Shown here: piece by piece, positions 10,653-23,967 of the stretch | Numbering within the stretch: position 1 is the stretch's first letter | How the letters are laid out: each line of letters starts with the position of its first letter | Source of the DNA: Eriocheir sinensis | Taxonomy: Eukaryota; Arthropoda; Malacostraca; Decapoda; Varunidae | Length of the DNA: 64,000 nt | Direction: 5' to 3' | Assembly (NCBI RefSeq): GCF_024679095.1 | Contig: NW_026112162.1 | Location: 37,501-101,500, forward strand | Made by a program: the position numbers and the translations under genes | The notes under the pieces: model-generated | Databases searched by the model: none | Told to the model about the DNA's origin: nothing | The model's input: the letters and a program-made list of their open reading frames with translations, nothing else

Positions 10653-10821
10653 GAAACACTGAAATGGTACAGAGAAAGAAAAAAAAAACACTGAAGAAAC
10701 GACTATTCAAACACACATAAAAAATAAAAAGAAAAACAAAATACACCGAGGAAACGATGTTGTTAAAAAAAATATTCGGGGATTAAGAGGTGATAGAAAC
10801 ACAACAATAAAAGGAATAAAA

Positions 10822-10988
10822 CATCAAGGCAAGCGTTAAGGCCTTTGGTGTTGTATGTTAGGTAGGGTTGCTGACTTCTCTGGGGTGAAGAAGACTTATC
10901 CTGAGCAGCATACAGCACCGAGATAACGCGATATAGCGAGCCTTCACAACACAAGGAAACGGAAAGTAAAGAAAAATAACACCGAAGA
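10822..10988 (+). repeat. Interspersed module, copy a
   Basis: Contains AAGGCCTTTGGTGTTGTATG, then TTCTCTGGGGTGAAG, then TGAGCAGCATACAGCACCGA and TTCACAACACAAGGAAACGG, in that order. The same order recurs in all the other copies. Confidence 0.85.
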
Positions 10989-11600
10989 ATGGAGACCAAA
11001 GAAGAATACACCGAAGAAACGATATTTAAAAAAAAATACACCGAAGAAACGATGCAAAGAAAAATACACCGAAGAAACGATACAAAGAAAAATACACCGA
11101 AGAAACGATACAAAGAAAAATACACCGAAGAAACGATACAAAGAACAATATACTGATGAGACGACGATACAAAGAAATATACACTAAAAGAACGATACAT
11201 AGAAAGAAATACCTATCAAACGAAAAATGCACCAAAGAAACGATACAAATAAAAATACAACGAAGAAACGATACAAAGAAAAATACACCAAAGAAACGAT
11301 ACAAAGAAAAATACACGAAAGAAACGATACAAAGAAAAATACACCGAAGAAACGATACAAAGAAAAATACATCAAAGAAACGATACAAAAAAAATACACC
11401 GAAGAAACGATACAAAGAAAAATACATAAAGGAAACGATACAGAAAAATTCATCGATACAAAAAAAGTACACTGATGAAACGGTATAACGTAAAATATAC
11501 CGATGAAACGACGATACAAGAAAAATAGACCGAAAAAACGATATTGTTAAAAAGTATCGTTAATTACGAAGTGATATAAACATAAAGAAAAGGAAAAAAA

Positions 11601-11768
11601 TTCATGGCAAGTACTAAGGCCTTTGGTGTTGTATGTTGGGTAGGGTTGCTGCAGCTTCTCTGGGATGAAAGAAACTCATCCTGAGCAGCATACAGCACCA
11701 AGATAAGTCGATATAGCTAGCCTTCACAACACAAGGAAACGGAAAATCATGAAAAATAACACCGAAGG
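11601..11768 (+). repeat. Interspersed module, copy b
   Basis: Same ordered blocks as copy a, with small substitutions (CTAAGGCC, GGGATGAAAG). Confidence 0.85.
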
Positions 11769-12204
11769 ATGGACAGGAAAGAAAAATACACCGAAGAAAT
11801 GATACAAAGATCAACACACCGAAGAAACGACAATTAAACGGAAAACAAAAAAAAACGGTATAAAGAAAAATATACGGGAGAAACGACGATACAAATAAAA
11901 ATATAGCTAAGAAACGGTACAAAGAAAACAACAGCGATAACACGATACAAACAAAAATACACTGAAGAAACGACGATACAAAAAAATACATGAAACAAAC
12001 GGTATAAAGAAAAAGATATATACCGAAGAAGCGACAATTGAAAGAAAACTCATAAACGGTACTAAGAAAAATACACCGAAGTAACGATGCAAAGAAAAAT
12101 ACACCGAATAAACGAACAAAGAAAAATACACCGGAGAAACGATATTGTTAAAAAAATTCGTTAATTAAGAAGTGATATCAACACTTAATGAAAAGGAAAA
12201 AAAA

Positions 12205-12358
12205 ATCAAGGCAAGCGTTAAGGCCTTTGGTGTTGTATGTTGGGTAGGGTTGATGACTTCTCTGGGGTGAAGGAGACTCATCCTGAGCAGCATGCAGCAT
12301 CAAGATAGGGCGGTATACCGAGCCTACACAACACAGGGAAACGGGAAATTAAGAAAAA
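12205..12358 (+). repeat. Interspersed module, copy c
   Basis: Same ordered blocks; CATGCAGCATC replaces CATACAGCACC and the right end is altered. Confidence 0.83.
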
Positions 12359-12567
12359 ATGCAGCTAAGAAACGATACGACAGAAAAAATATACCAAAGA
12401 AACGACACAAAGAACAACTCACCGAAGAAATGGTAAAAAAAAAAAAAAATACCCCTAAGAAACGACGATACAAAGAAAATAGCACCAAAGAAACGGTCTA
12501 AGAAATATCTGCCGATGAAGCAACGATATAAAACAACGATATAAACCCATGAAGAAAGGGAAAAATA

Positions 12568-12725
12568 ATCAAGGTAAGGCTTTTGGTGTTGTATGTTGGG
12601 TAGGGTTGCTGACTTCTCTGGGGTGAAGGAGACTCAACCTGAGCAGCATACAGCACCGAGATAAGGCGATATAGCAAGCCTTCACAACACAAGGAAACGG
12701 AAAATAAAGAAAAATAACACCGAAG
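12568..12725 (+). repeat. Interspersed module, copy d
   Basis: Same ordered blocks, lacking a few bases near AAGGCTTTTGG at the left end. Confidence 0.83.
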
Positions 12726-13479
12726 AAAATACACCGAAGAAAAAATACTACAGAAAAAATACATCTAAGAAACGATACAAAGAAATATACACCGAGGAAA
12801 CGCTACAAAGAACAACACACTGAAGAAACGGTATAAAGAAAAATATACCGATGAAACGACGATAAAAAGAAAAACACATCAAATGAACAATCCAGAGAGA
12901 AGTTTACCTAAGAAACAATAATACATAAAAATACACCGAAGAAATAGTATAAAAAAATATATACCGATGGAACGACGATACAAAAAAAAAAAAACAGATA
13001 AAAAGGTATAAAGAAAAAAAAAAAACACCGAAGAAACGACGATAGAAATACACCGAAGAAATGATACTACTGATAAAAACACCAAAGAAACGATACACCA
13101 AAATTCACCAAAGAAAAGATACAAAGAAAAATACACCAAAGAAACATTACACAAAAATTCGCCATAGAAAATATGCAAATAAAAATACACCGATGAAACG
13201 ATACAAAGTAAAAACACCGAATAAACGGCATAAGGAAAATATACCAAAGGCAAGATAGAGAAAACTTCACCTAAGAAACGATATAAAGAAAAACAAACCA
13301 AAGAAACGGTACATAGAAAAATATACCGAAAAAACGGTATAGAGAAAAAAAACACAAGAAAAGAAGATGCCCCCAGAAATACACCGAAAAAACGATACCA
13401 AGAAAAATACCCAAAAAACGAACGATACAAAAATATAAAAACGATAATCGGGAAAAAGAAAAATACAAAAAAGATCAAG

Positions 13480-13518
<39 letters not shown>

Positions 13519-13588
13519 AAAAAAAAAAAACACAAAAAATATATAAAAAAATAAAAAAAAAAATTTAAAAAAAAAAACGATACAAAGA

Positions 13589-13706
13589 CTGACTTCTCTG
13601 GGGTGAAGGAGACTTATACTGAGCAGCATACAGCACTGACATAAGGCGATATAGCAAGCCTTCACAACACAAGGAAACGGAAAGTAAAGAAAAATAACAC
13701 CGAAGG
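13589..13706 (+). repeat. Interspersed module, copy e (left end missing)
   Basis: Begins at CTGACTTCTCTGGGGTGAAG directly after a long A-rich run, so the GGCCTTTGG block is lost. Confidence 0.8.
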
Positions 13707-14222
13707 AAGGATAGGAAAGAAAAATAAACAGAATACTCCAGAAAATCAAACCTAAGAAGCGATACAAAGAACAACACACTGAAGAAACGGTATAAAGAAA
13801 AATATACCGATGAGACGACGATAAAAAGAAAAATACCGTACACCAAATGAACGGTCTAGAGAAAACTTTGCCGGAGAAACGATGCTACATAAAAATACAC
13901 CAAAAACGATACAAAGAAAAATGAACCAAAGAAACGGTATAAAGAAAAATATACAGAAGAAACGACGATTCAAAGAAAAATACACATAAGTAACGACAGT
14001 ACATAAAAATACGTAGAAAAAAACGTATGAAGAAAAAGATACCAAAGAAACGGCGATATAAGAAAATTCATAAATGATAGTAAGAAAAAATACACCAAAG
14101 AAACGATACAAAGGAAAATACATCGAATCAACGAACAAAGAAGAATACATCGAAAAAGGATATTGTTAACAAAAAGATCGTTAATTAAGAAGTGATATAA
14201 ACATTTGAAGAAAAGGAAAAGA

Positions 14223-14380
14223 ATCAAGGCAAGCGTTAAGGCCTTTAGTGTTGTATATTGGGTAGGGTTGCTGACTTATCTGGGGTAAGGGAGACTCATC
14301 ATGAGCAGCATACAGCACCGAAATAAGGCGATATAAGTAGCCAGCACAACACAAGGAAAACAAAAAATAACATCGAAGGA
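14223..14380 (+). repeat. Interspersed module, copy f
   Basis: Same ordered blocks, more diverged at the right end. Confidence 0.8.
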
Positions 14381-14871
14381 ATATAGCAAAGAAAAATACA
14401 CCAAAGGAACGTTCCATATGAAAATTTACCTAAGAAACGATACTACAGAAGAAACACCCCCCCAAAAAAAGATACAAGGAAAATACATCGAAGAAACGGT
14501 ATAAAGAAAAATATACAGAAGAAACGACGATACAAATAAAAATACACTGAAGAAACGACGATACAAAAAATACACCGCTGAAAGGATACAAAGAAAAATA
14601 CACCGAAGAAACAATACTACAGAACAGACACCAAATAAATCAAAGAAAGAAATATACACCGAAGAAAAGATACAAAGAATAATACACTGAAGAAACGGTG
14701 TAAAGAAAAATATACCGATGAAACAACAATACAAAGAAAATACACCAAATGAACGATCCAGAGAAAAAATTACCCAAGAAACGATACTACAGAAAAATAC
14801 ACCAAAAAAAAAGATACAAAGAAAAATACAACGAAGAAACGGTATACAGGAAAATATACGAAAGAGCCGAC

Positions 14872-17800
14872 GATACACAGAAATATGCACAAAAGAAACG
14901 ACGATACACAGAAATATGCACAGAAGAAACGACGATACACAGAAATATGCACAGAAGAAACGACGATACACAGAAATATGCACAGAAGAAACGACGATAC
15001 ACAGAAATATGCACAGAAGAAACGACGATACACAGAAATATGCAGAAGAAACGACGATACAGAAATATGCGCAGAAGAAACGACGATACAGAAGAAACGA
15101 CGATACACAGAAATATGCACAGAAGAAACGACGATACACAGATATACGCACAGATGAAACGATGATACACAGAAATATGCACAGAAGAAACGACGATACA
15201 CAGAAATATTCACAGAAACGACGATACAAATAAATATGAACATAATAAACTACTATAAAAATAAATATGCAAATAATAAACGACGATACACAGAAATATG
15301 CACAGAAGAAACGACGATACACAGAAATATGCACAGAAGAAACGACGATACACAGAAATATGCACAGAAGAAACGACGATACACAGAAATATGCACAGAA
15401 GAAACGACGATACACAGAAATATGCACAGAAGAAACGACGATACACAGAAATATGCACAGAAGAAACGACGATACACAGAAATATGCACAGAAGAAAAAA
15501 CGATACACAGAAATATGCACAGAAGAAACGACGATACACAGAAATATGCACAGAAGAAACGACGATACACAGAAATATGCACAGAAGAAACGACGATACA
15601 CAGAAATATGCACAGAAGAAACGACGATACACAGAAATATGCACAGAAGAAACGACGATACGAAGAATTATGCACAGAAGAAACGACGATACACAGAAAT
15701 ATGCACAGAAGAAACGACGATACACAGAAATATGCACAGAAGAAACGACGATACACAGAAATATGCACAGAAGAAACGACGATACGAAGAATTATGCACA
15801 GAAGAAACGACGATACACATAAACATGCACAGAAGAAACGACGATACACAGAAATATGCACAGAAGAAACGACGATACACATAAATATGCACAGAAGAAA
15901 CGACGTTACGAAGAATTATGCACCGAAGAAACGACGATACACATAAATATGAACAGAGGAAACGACGATACAAAGAATTATGCACTGAAGAAACGACGAT
16001 ACACAGAAATATGCACAGAAGAAACGATGATACACAGAAATATGCACAAAAGAAACGACGATACACAGAAATATGAACAGAAGAAACGACGATACACAGA
16101 AATATGCACAGAAGAAACGACAATACACAGAACTATGCACAGAAGAAACGACGATACACAGAAATATACACAGAAGAAACGACGATACACAGAAATATAC
16201 ACAGAATAAACGACGATACACATAAACATACACAGAAGAAACGACGATACACAGAAATATGCACAGAAGAAAAGACGATACGAAAAGCACATATAGAAAT
16301 ATACCGAAGAAACTGTACAAAGACAAATACACCGAAGAAACGACGATACACAGAAATATGCACAGAAGAAACGACGATACACAGAAATATGCACAGAAGA
16401 AACGACGATACGAAGAATTATGCACAGAAGAAACGACGATACACAGAAATATGCACAGAAGAAACGAAGATACACATAAATATGCACAGAAGAAACGACG
16501 ATACGAAGAAATATGCACAGAAGAAACGACGATACGAAGAATTATGCACAGAAGAAACGACGATACACAGAAATATGCACAGAAGAAATGATGATACACA
16601 GAAATATGCACAAAAGAAACGACGATACACAGAAATATGCATAGAAGAAACGACGATACACAGAAATATGCACAGAAGAAACGACGATACACAGAAGTAT
16701 GCACAGAAGAAACGACGATACACAGAAATATGCACAGAAGAAACGACGATACACATAAATATGCACAGAAGAAACGACGATACGAAGAATTATGCACAGA
16801 AGAAACGACGATACACAGAAATATGCACAGAAGAAACGACGATACACAGAAATATGCACAGAAGAAACGACGATACACAGAAATATGCACAGAAGAAACG
16901 ACGATACGAAGAATTATGCACAGAAGAAACGACGATACACAGAAATATGCACAGAAGAAACGACGATACACAGAAATATGCACAGAAGAAACGACGATAC
17001 GAAGAATTATGCACAGATGAAACGACGATACACAGAAATATGCACAGAAGAAACGACGATACACAGAAATATGCACAGAAGAAACGACGATACACAGAAA
17101 TATGCACAGAAGAAACGACGATACACAGAAATATGCACAGAAGAAACGACGATACGAGAAATTATGCACAGAAGAAACGACGATACACAGAAATATACAC
17201 AGAAGAAACGACGATATACATAAATATGCAGAGACGAAACGACGATACGAGGAATTATGAACAGAAGAAATGACGATACACAGAAATATGCACAGAAGAA
17301 ACGACGATACACAGAGATATGCACAGAAGGAACGACGATACACAGAAATATACACAAAAGAAACGACGATACACAGAAATATGCACAGAAGGAACGAAGA
17401 TACACAGAAATATACACAGAAGAAACGACGATACACAGAAATATACACAGAAGAAACGACGATACACAGAAATATGCACAGAAGAAAGGACGATACACAG
17501 AAATATGCACAGAGGAAACGACGATACACAGAAATATGCACAGAAGAAACGACGATACGAAGAATTATGCACAGAAGAAACGACGATACACAGAAATATG
17601 CACAGACGAAACGACGATACACAGAAATATGCACAGAGGAAACGACGATACAAAGAATTATGCACTGAAGAAACGACGATACACAGAAATATGCACAGAA
17701 GAAACGATGACACACAGAAATATGCACAAAAGAAACGACGATACACAGAAATATGCACAGAAGAAACGATGATACACAGAAATATGCACAGAAGAAACGA

Positions 17801-20800
17801 CGATACACAGAACTATGCACAGAAGAAACGACGATACACAGAAATATACACAGAAGAAACGACGATACACAGAAATATGCACAGAAGGAACGACGATACA
17901 CAGAAACATACACAGAAGAAACGACGATACACAGAAATATGCACAGAAGAAAAGACGATACGAAAACCACATATAGAAATATACCGAAGAAACTGTTCAA
18001 AGACAAATACACCGAAGAAACGACGATACACAAAAATATGCACAGAAGAAACAACGATACACAGAAATATGCACAGAAGAAACGACGATACGAAGAATTA
18101 TGCACAGAAGAAACGACGATACACAGAAATATGCACAGAAGAAACGACGATACACAGAAATATGCACAGAAGAAACGACGATACGAAGAAGTATGCACAG
18201 AAGAAACGACGATACGAAGAATTATGCACAGAAGAAACGACGATACACAGAAATATGCACAGAAGAAACGACGATACACAGAAATATGCACAGAAGAAAC
18301 GACGATACGAGGAATTATGCACAGAAGAAACGACGATACATAGAAATATACACAGAAGAGACGACGATATACATAAATATGCAGAGAAGAAACGACGATA
18401 CGAGGAATTATGCACAGAAGAAACGACGATACACAGAAATATGCACAGAAGAAACGACGATACACATAGATATGCACAGAAGGAACGACGATGCACAGAA
18501 ATATACACAAAAGAAACGACGATACACAGAAATATGCACAGAAGGAACGACGATACACAGAAATATACTCAGAAAAAACGACGATACACAGAAATATACA
18601 CAGAAGAAACGACGATACACAGAAATATGCACAGAAGAAACGACGATACACAGATATATGCACAGAAGAAACGACGATACACAGAAATATGCACAGAAGA
18701 AACGACGATTCACAGAAATATGCACAGAAGAAACGACGATACACAGAAATATGCACAGAAGAAACGACGATACGAAGAATTATGCACAGAAGAAACGACG
18801 ATACACAGAAATATGCACAGACGAAACGACGATACACAGAAATATGCACAGAGGAAACGACGATACAAAGAATTATGCACTGAAGAAACGACGATACACA
18901 GAAATATGCACAGAAGAAACGATGATACACAGAAATATGCACAAAAGAAACGACGATACACAGAAATATGCACAGAAGAAACGACGATACACAGAAATAT
19001 GCACAGAAGAAACAACGATATACAGAAGTATGCACAGAAGAAACGACGATACACAGAAATATACACAGAAGAAACGACGATACACAGAAATATGCACAGA
19101 AGAAACGACGATACACAGAAACATACACAGAAGAAAAAATATACGATACAGAAATACACAGAAGAAACGACGATACACAGAAATATGCACAGAAGAAACG
19201 ACGATACACAGAAACATACACAGAAGAAACGACGATACACAGAAATATGCACAGAAGAAAAGACGATACGAAAACCAAATATATAAATATACCGAAGAAA
19301 CTGTACAAAGAAAAATACACCGAAGAAACGACGATACACAGAAATATGCACAGAAAAAACGACGATACACAGAAATATGCACAGAAGAAACGACGATACG
19401 AAGAATTATGCACAGAAGAAACGACGATACACAGAAATATGCACAGAAGAAACGACGATACACAGAAATATGCACAGAAGAAACGACGATACGAAGAATT
19501 ATGCACAGAAGAAACGACGATACGAAGAATTATGCACAGAAGAAACGACGATACACAGAAATATGCACAGAAGAAATGATGATACACAGAAATATGCACA
19601 AAAGAAGCGACGATACACATAAATATGCACAGAAGAAACGACGATACACAGAAATATGCACAGAAGAAACGACGATACGAAGTATGCACAGAAGAAACGA
19701 GGATACACAAATATGCACAGACGAACCGACGATACACAGAAATATGCACAGAAGAAACGACGATACACAGATATATGCACAGAAGAAACGACGATACACA
19801 GAAATATGCACAGAAGAAACGACGATACACAGAAATATGCACAGAAGAAACGACGATACAGAAATATGCAGAGAAGAAACGACGATACACAGAAATATGC
19901 ACAGAAGAAACGACGACACACAGAAATATGCACAGAAGAAACGACGATACAGAAATATGCACAGAAGAAACGACGATACAGAAATATGCACAGAAGAAAC
20001 GACGATACACAGAAATATGCACAGAAGAAACGACGATACACAGAAATATGCAGAAGAAACGACGATACAGAAATATGCACAGAAGAAACGACGATACCAG
20101 AAATATGCACAGAAGAAACGACGATACACAGAAATATGCAGAAGAAACGACGATACACAGAAATATGCACAGAAGAAACGACGATACACAGAAATATGCA
20201 CAGAAGAAACGACGATACAGAAATATGCACAGAAGAAACGACGATACGAAGAATATGCACAGAAGAAACGACGATACACAGAAATATGCACAGAAGAAAC
20301 GACGATACAGAAATATGCACAGAAGAAACGACGATACACAGAAATATGCACAGAAGAAACGATGATACACAAATATGCACAGAAGAAACGACGATAGACA
20401 GAAATATGCACAGAAGAAACGACGATACACAGAAATATGCACAGAAGACACGACGATACACAGACAGATGCACAGAAGAAACGACGCTACCCAGAAAGAT
20501 GCACAGAAGAAACGACGATACACAGAAATATGCACAGAAGAAACGACGATACAGAAATATGCAGAAGAAACGACGATACACAGAAATATGCACAGAAGAA
20601 ACGACGAATCAAAGAAGAAATGACGATACACAGAAATATGCACAGAAGAAACGACGATACACAGAAATATGCACAGAAGAAACGACGATACAGAAATATG
20701 CACAGAAGAAACGACGATACACAGAAATATGCACAGAAGAAACGACGATACAGAATATACATAATAAACGACGATACACAGAAATATGCACAGAAGAAGC

Positions 20801-23600
20801 GACGATACACAGAAATATGCACAGAAGAAGCGACGATACAGAAATATGCACAGAAGAAACGACGATACACAGAAATATGGAAGAAACGACGATACAGAAA
20901 TATGCACAGAAGAAACGACGATACACAGAAATATGCACAGAAGAAACGACGATACACAGAAATATGCACAGAAGAAACGACGATACACAGAAATATGCAC
21001 AGAAGAAACGACGATACACAGAAATATAAACAGAAGAAACGACGATACACAGAAATATGCACAGAAGAAACGACGATACACAGAAATATGCACAGAAGAA
21101 ACGACGATACACAGAAATATGCACAGAAGAAACGACGAATCAAAGAAGAAATGACGATACACAGAAATATGCACAGAAGAAACGACGATGCACAGAAATA
21201 TGCACAGAAGAAACGACGATACACAGAAATATGCACAGAAGAAACGACGATACACAGAAATATGCACAGAGGAAAGGACGATACAAAAAAATTATGCACA
21301 GAAGAAACGACGATACACAGAAATATGCACAGAAAAAACGACGATACACAGAAATATGCACAGAATAAACGACGATACACAGAAATATGCACAGAAGAAA
21401 CGACGATACACAGAAATATGCACAGAAGAAACGACGATACGAAGAAATATGCACAGAAGAAACGACGATACACAGAAATATGCACAGAAGAAACGACGAT
21501 ACACAGAAATATGTACAGAAGAAACGACGATACAGAAATATGCACAGAAGAAACGACGATACACAGAAATATGCAGAAGAAACGACGATACACAGAAATA
21601 TGCACAGAAGAAACGACGATACACAGAAATATGCACAGAAGAAACGACGATACACAGAAATATACACAGAAGAAACGACGATACACAGAAATATGCACAG
21701 AAGAAACGACGATACACAGAAATATGCACAGAAGAAACGACGATACACAGAAATATACAGAAGAAACGACGATACAGAAATATGCACAGAAGAAACGACG
21801 ATACAGAAATATGCACAGAAGAAACGACGATACACAGAAATATACAGAAGAAACGACGATACACAGAAATATGCACAGAAGAAACGACGATACAGAAATA
21901 TGCAGAAGAAACGACGATACAGAAATATGCACAGAAGAAACGACGATACACAAAATATGCACAGAAGAAACGACGATACAGAAATATGCACAGAAGAAAC
22001 GACGATACAGAAATATACAGAAGAAACGACGATACAGAAATATGCAGAGAAGAAACGACGATACACAGAAATATGCACAGAAGAAACGACGATACAGAAA
22101 TATGCACAGAAGAAACGACGATACACAGAAATATGCACAGAAGAAACGACGATACAGAAATATGCAGAAGAAACGACGATACAGAAATATGCACAGAAGA
22201 AACGACGATACACAGAAATATGCACAGAAGAAACGACGATACACAGAAATATGCACACAAGAAACGACGATACAGAAATATGCACAGAAGAAACGACGAT
22301 ACACAGAAATATGCAGAAGAAATGATGATACACAGAAATATGCACAAAAGAAACGACGATACACAGAAATATGCACAGAAGAAACGACGATACACATAAA
22401 TATGAAAAGAAGAAACGACGATACACAGACATATGCAAAGAAGAAAAGACGATACACAGAAATATACACATAAGAAACGACGATACACAGAAATATGCAC
22501 AGAAGAAAAGACGATACACAGAAATATGCACAGAAGAAACGACGATACACAGAAATATGCACAGAAGAAACGACGATACGAAGAAATATATAAAGAAGAA
22601 ACGACGATACAGAAATATGCACAGAAGAAACGACTATACACAGAAATATGCACAGAAGAAACGACGATACACAGAAATATGCACAGAAGAAATGACGATA
22701 CGAAGAATTATATACAGAAGAAACGACGATACACAGAAATATGCACAGAAGAAACGACGATACACAGAAATATGCACAGAAGAAACGACGATACACAGAA
22801 ATATGCACAGAAGAAATGACGATACGAAGAATTATATACAGAAGAAACGACGATACACAGAAATATGCACAGAAGAAATGATGATACACAGAAATATGCA
22901 CAAAAGAAACGACGATACACAGAAATATGCACAGAAGAAACGACGATACACAGAAATATGAACAGAAGAAACGACGATACACAGAAATATGCACAGAAGA
23001 AACGACGATACGAGAAATATACACAGAAGAAACGACGATACACAGAAATATGCACAGAAGAAACGACGATACACAGAAATATACACAGAAGAAACGACGA
23101 TACACAGAAATATGCATAGAAGAAAAGACGATACGAAAACCACATATAGAAATATACCGAAGAAACTGTACAAAGACAAATACACCGAAGAAACAACGAT
23201 ACACAGAAATATGCACAGAAGAAAAGACGATACGAAAACCACATATAGAAATATAACGAAGAAACTGTACAAAGACAAATACACCGAAGAAACAACGATA
23301 CAAAAAATAGAAAAAAAACGGTATAAAGAAAAATATACAGAAGAAACGACGATACAAATAAAAACGCTATAAAGAAAAATATACCGAGGAAACGACGATA
23401 CAAATAACAAATACACAGAAGAAACGACGATACAAAAAAAGAAAAAAACGGTGTTAAAAATATACAGAAGAAACGAAGATACAACAAAATAAACAGAAGA
23501 AACGACGACACACACAAAAAAAAAAAAAAATGAAAAAACGGTATAAAGAAAAATGTAGAGAAGAAAACGACGATACAAATAAAAATATACAAAAGAATTA
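14872..23600 (+). repeat. 31-bp satellite, about 270 units
   Basis: Main unit contains AATATGCACAGAAGAAACGA plus CGATACACAG. Variants include a 29-bp form lacking one AC, and a form with GAAGAATTATG in place of CAGAAATATG. The variants are grouped: the 29-bp form dominates about 19850-22350. The unit lacks stop codons in all minus-strand frames, giving a minus frame of 1,783 codons at 15916-21267 that encodes only Phe/Cys/Ser/Val-rich repeats. The last few hundred bases are diverged and pass into the 28-bp type. Confidence 0.95.
16265..16345 (+). repeat. Marker block inside the 31-bp satellite, first of five
   Basis: A non-canonical block (AAAAGACGATACG, then CACATATAGAAATATACCGA, then AGAAACTGTACAAAGACAAA) recurs at about 17947-18026, 19258-19336, 23126-23196 and 23223-23300, each time embedded between ordinary units. 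This shows that kilobase-sized segments of the array were duplicated as blocks. Confidence 0.8.
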
Positions 23601-23635
23601 AGAAGTGATACAAACACTTAAAGAAAAGGAAAATA

Positions 23636-23805
23636 ATCAAGGCAAACGTTAGGGCATTTGGTGTTGTATGTTGGGTAGGGTTGCTGACTTCTCTGAGGTG
23701 AAGGAGACTCATCCTGAGCAGCATACAGCACTGACATAAGGCGATATAGGTAGCCTACACAGCACAAGGAAACAGAAAATTAAGAAAAAAATACACCGAA
23801 GAAAG
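23636..23805 (+). repeat. Interspersed module, copy g
   Basis: Seventh copy of the module, beyond the 31-bp satellite and more than 9 kb from copy f. It again shows GGTGTTGTATGTTGGGTAGG and GAGCAGCATACAGCAC. Confidence 0.85.
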
Positions 23806-23967
23806 GAAAGTATAAGAAAATACGAGAATTAAGAAATGATGAAAACGGAAGAAGAAGCGACGGCAGAATAAGCAAAAGCAGTAAATGACGACGAATCAGA
23901 TTTGGCGGAAGAAAGAGAAAAAGCACCAACCGAAGGAGTAGAAGCGGCGACGGAAGAAGCACCGTGA
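23806..23967. other. Short unique-looking purine-rich spacer between arrays
   Basis: GAAGAAG-rich sequence between the module and the 33-bp array. No feature is recognised. Confidence 0.4.

Larger units (their letters stand above)
10670..14870 (+). repeat. Degenerate A-rich satellite, unit about 28 bp
   Basis: Irregular units centred on AAATACACCGAAGAAACGAT and AAAGAAAAATACACC run through the region, with many indels and poly(A) stretches (notably 13488-13575). A conserved module of about 150 bp is interspersed six times, listed separately. Minus-strand frames rich in Phe, Leu and Ser are by-products of the A-rich sequence. Confidence 0.85.

Noticed and set aside
10670..14870. Phe/Leu-rich minus-strand ORFs resembling membrane proteins
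   Set aside because: Produced by A-rich satellite DNA read on the opposite strand; frames shift at every indel.
14872..23600. Possible CRISPR array because of about 31-bp direct repeats
   Set aside because: Units abut each other with no unique spacers, no cas genes are near, and the DNA is eukaryotic in character.
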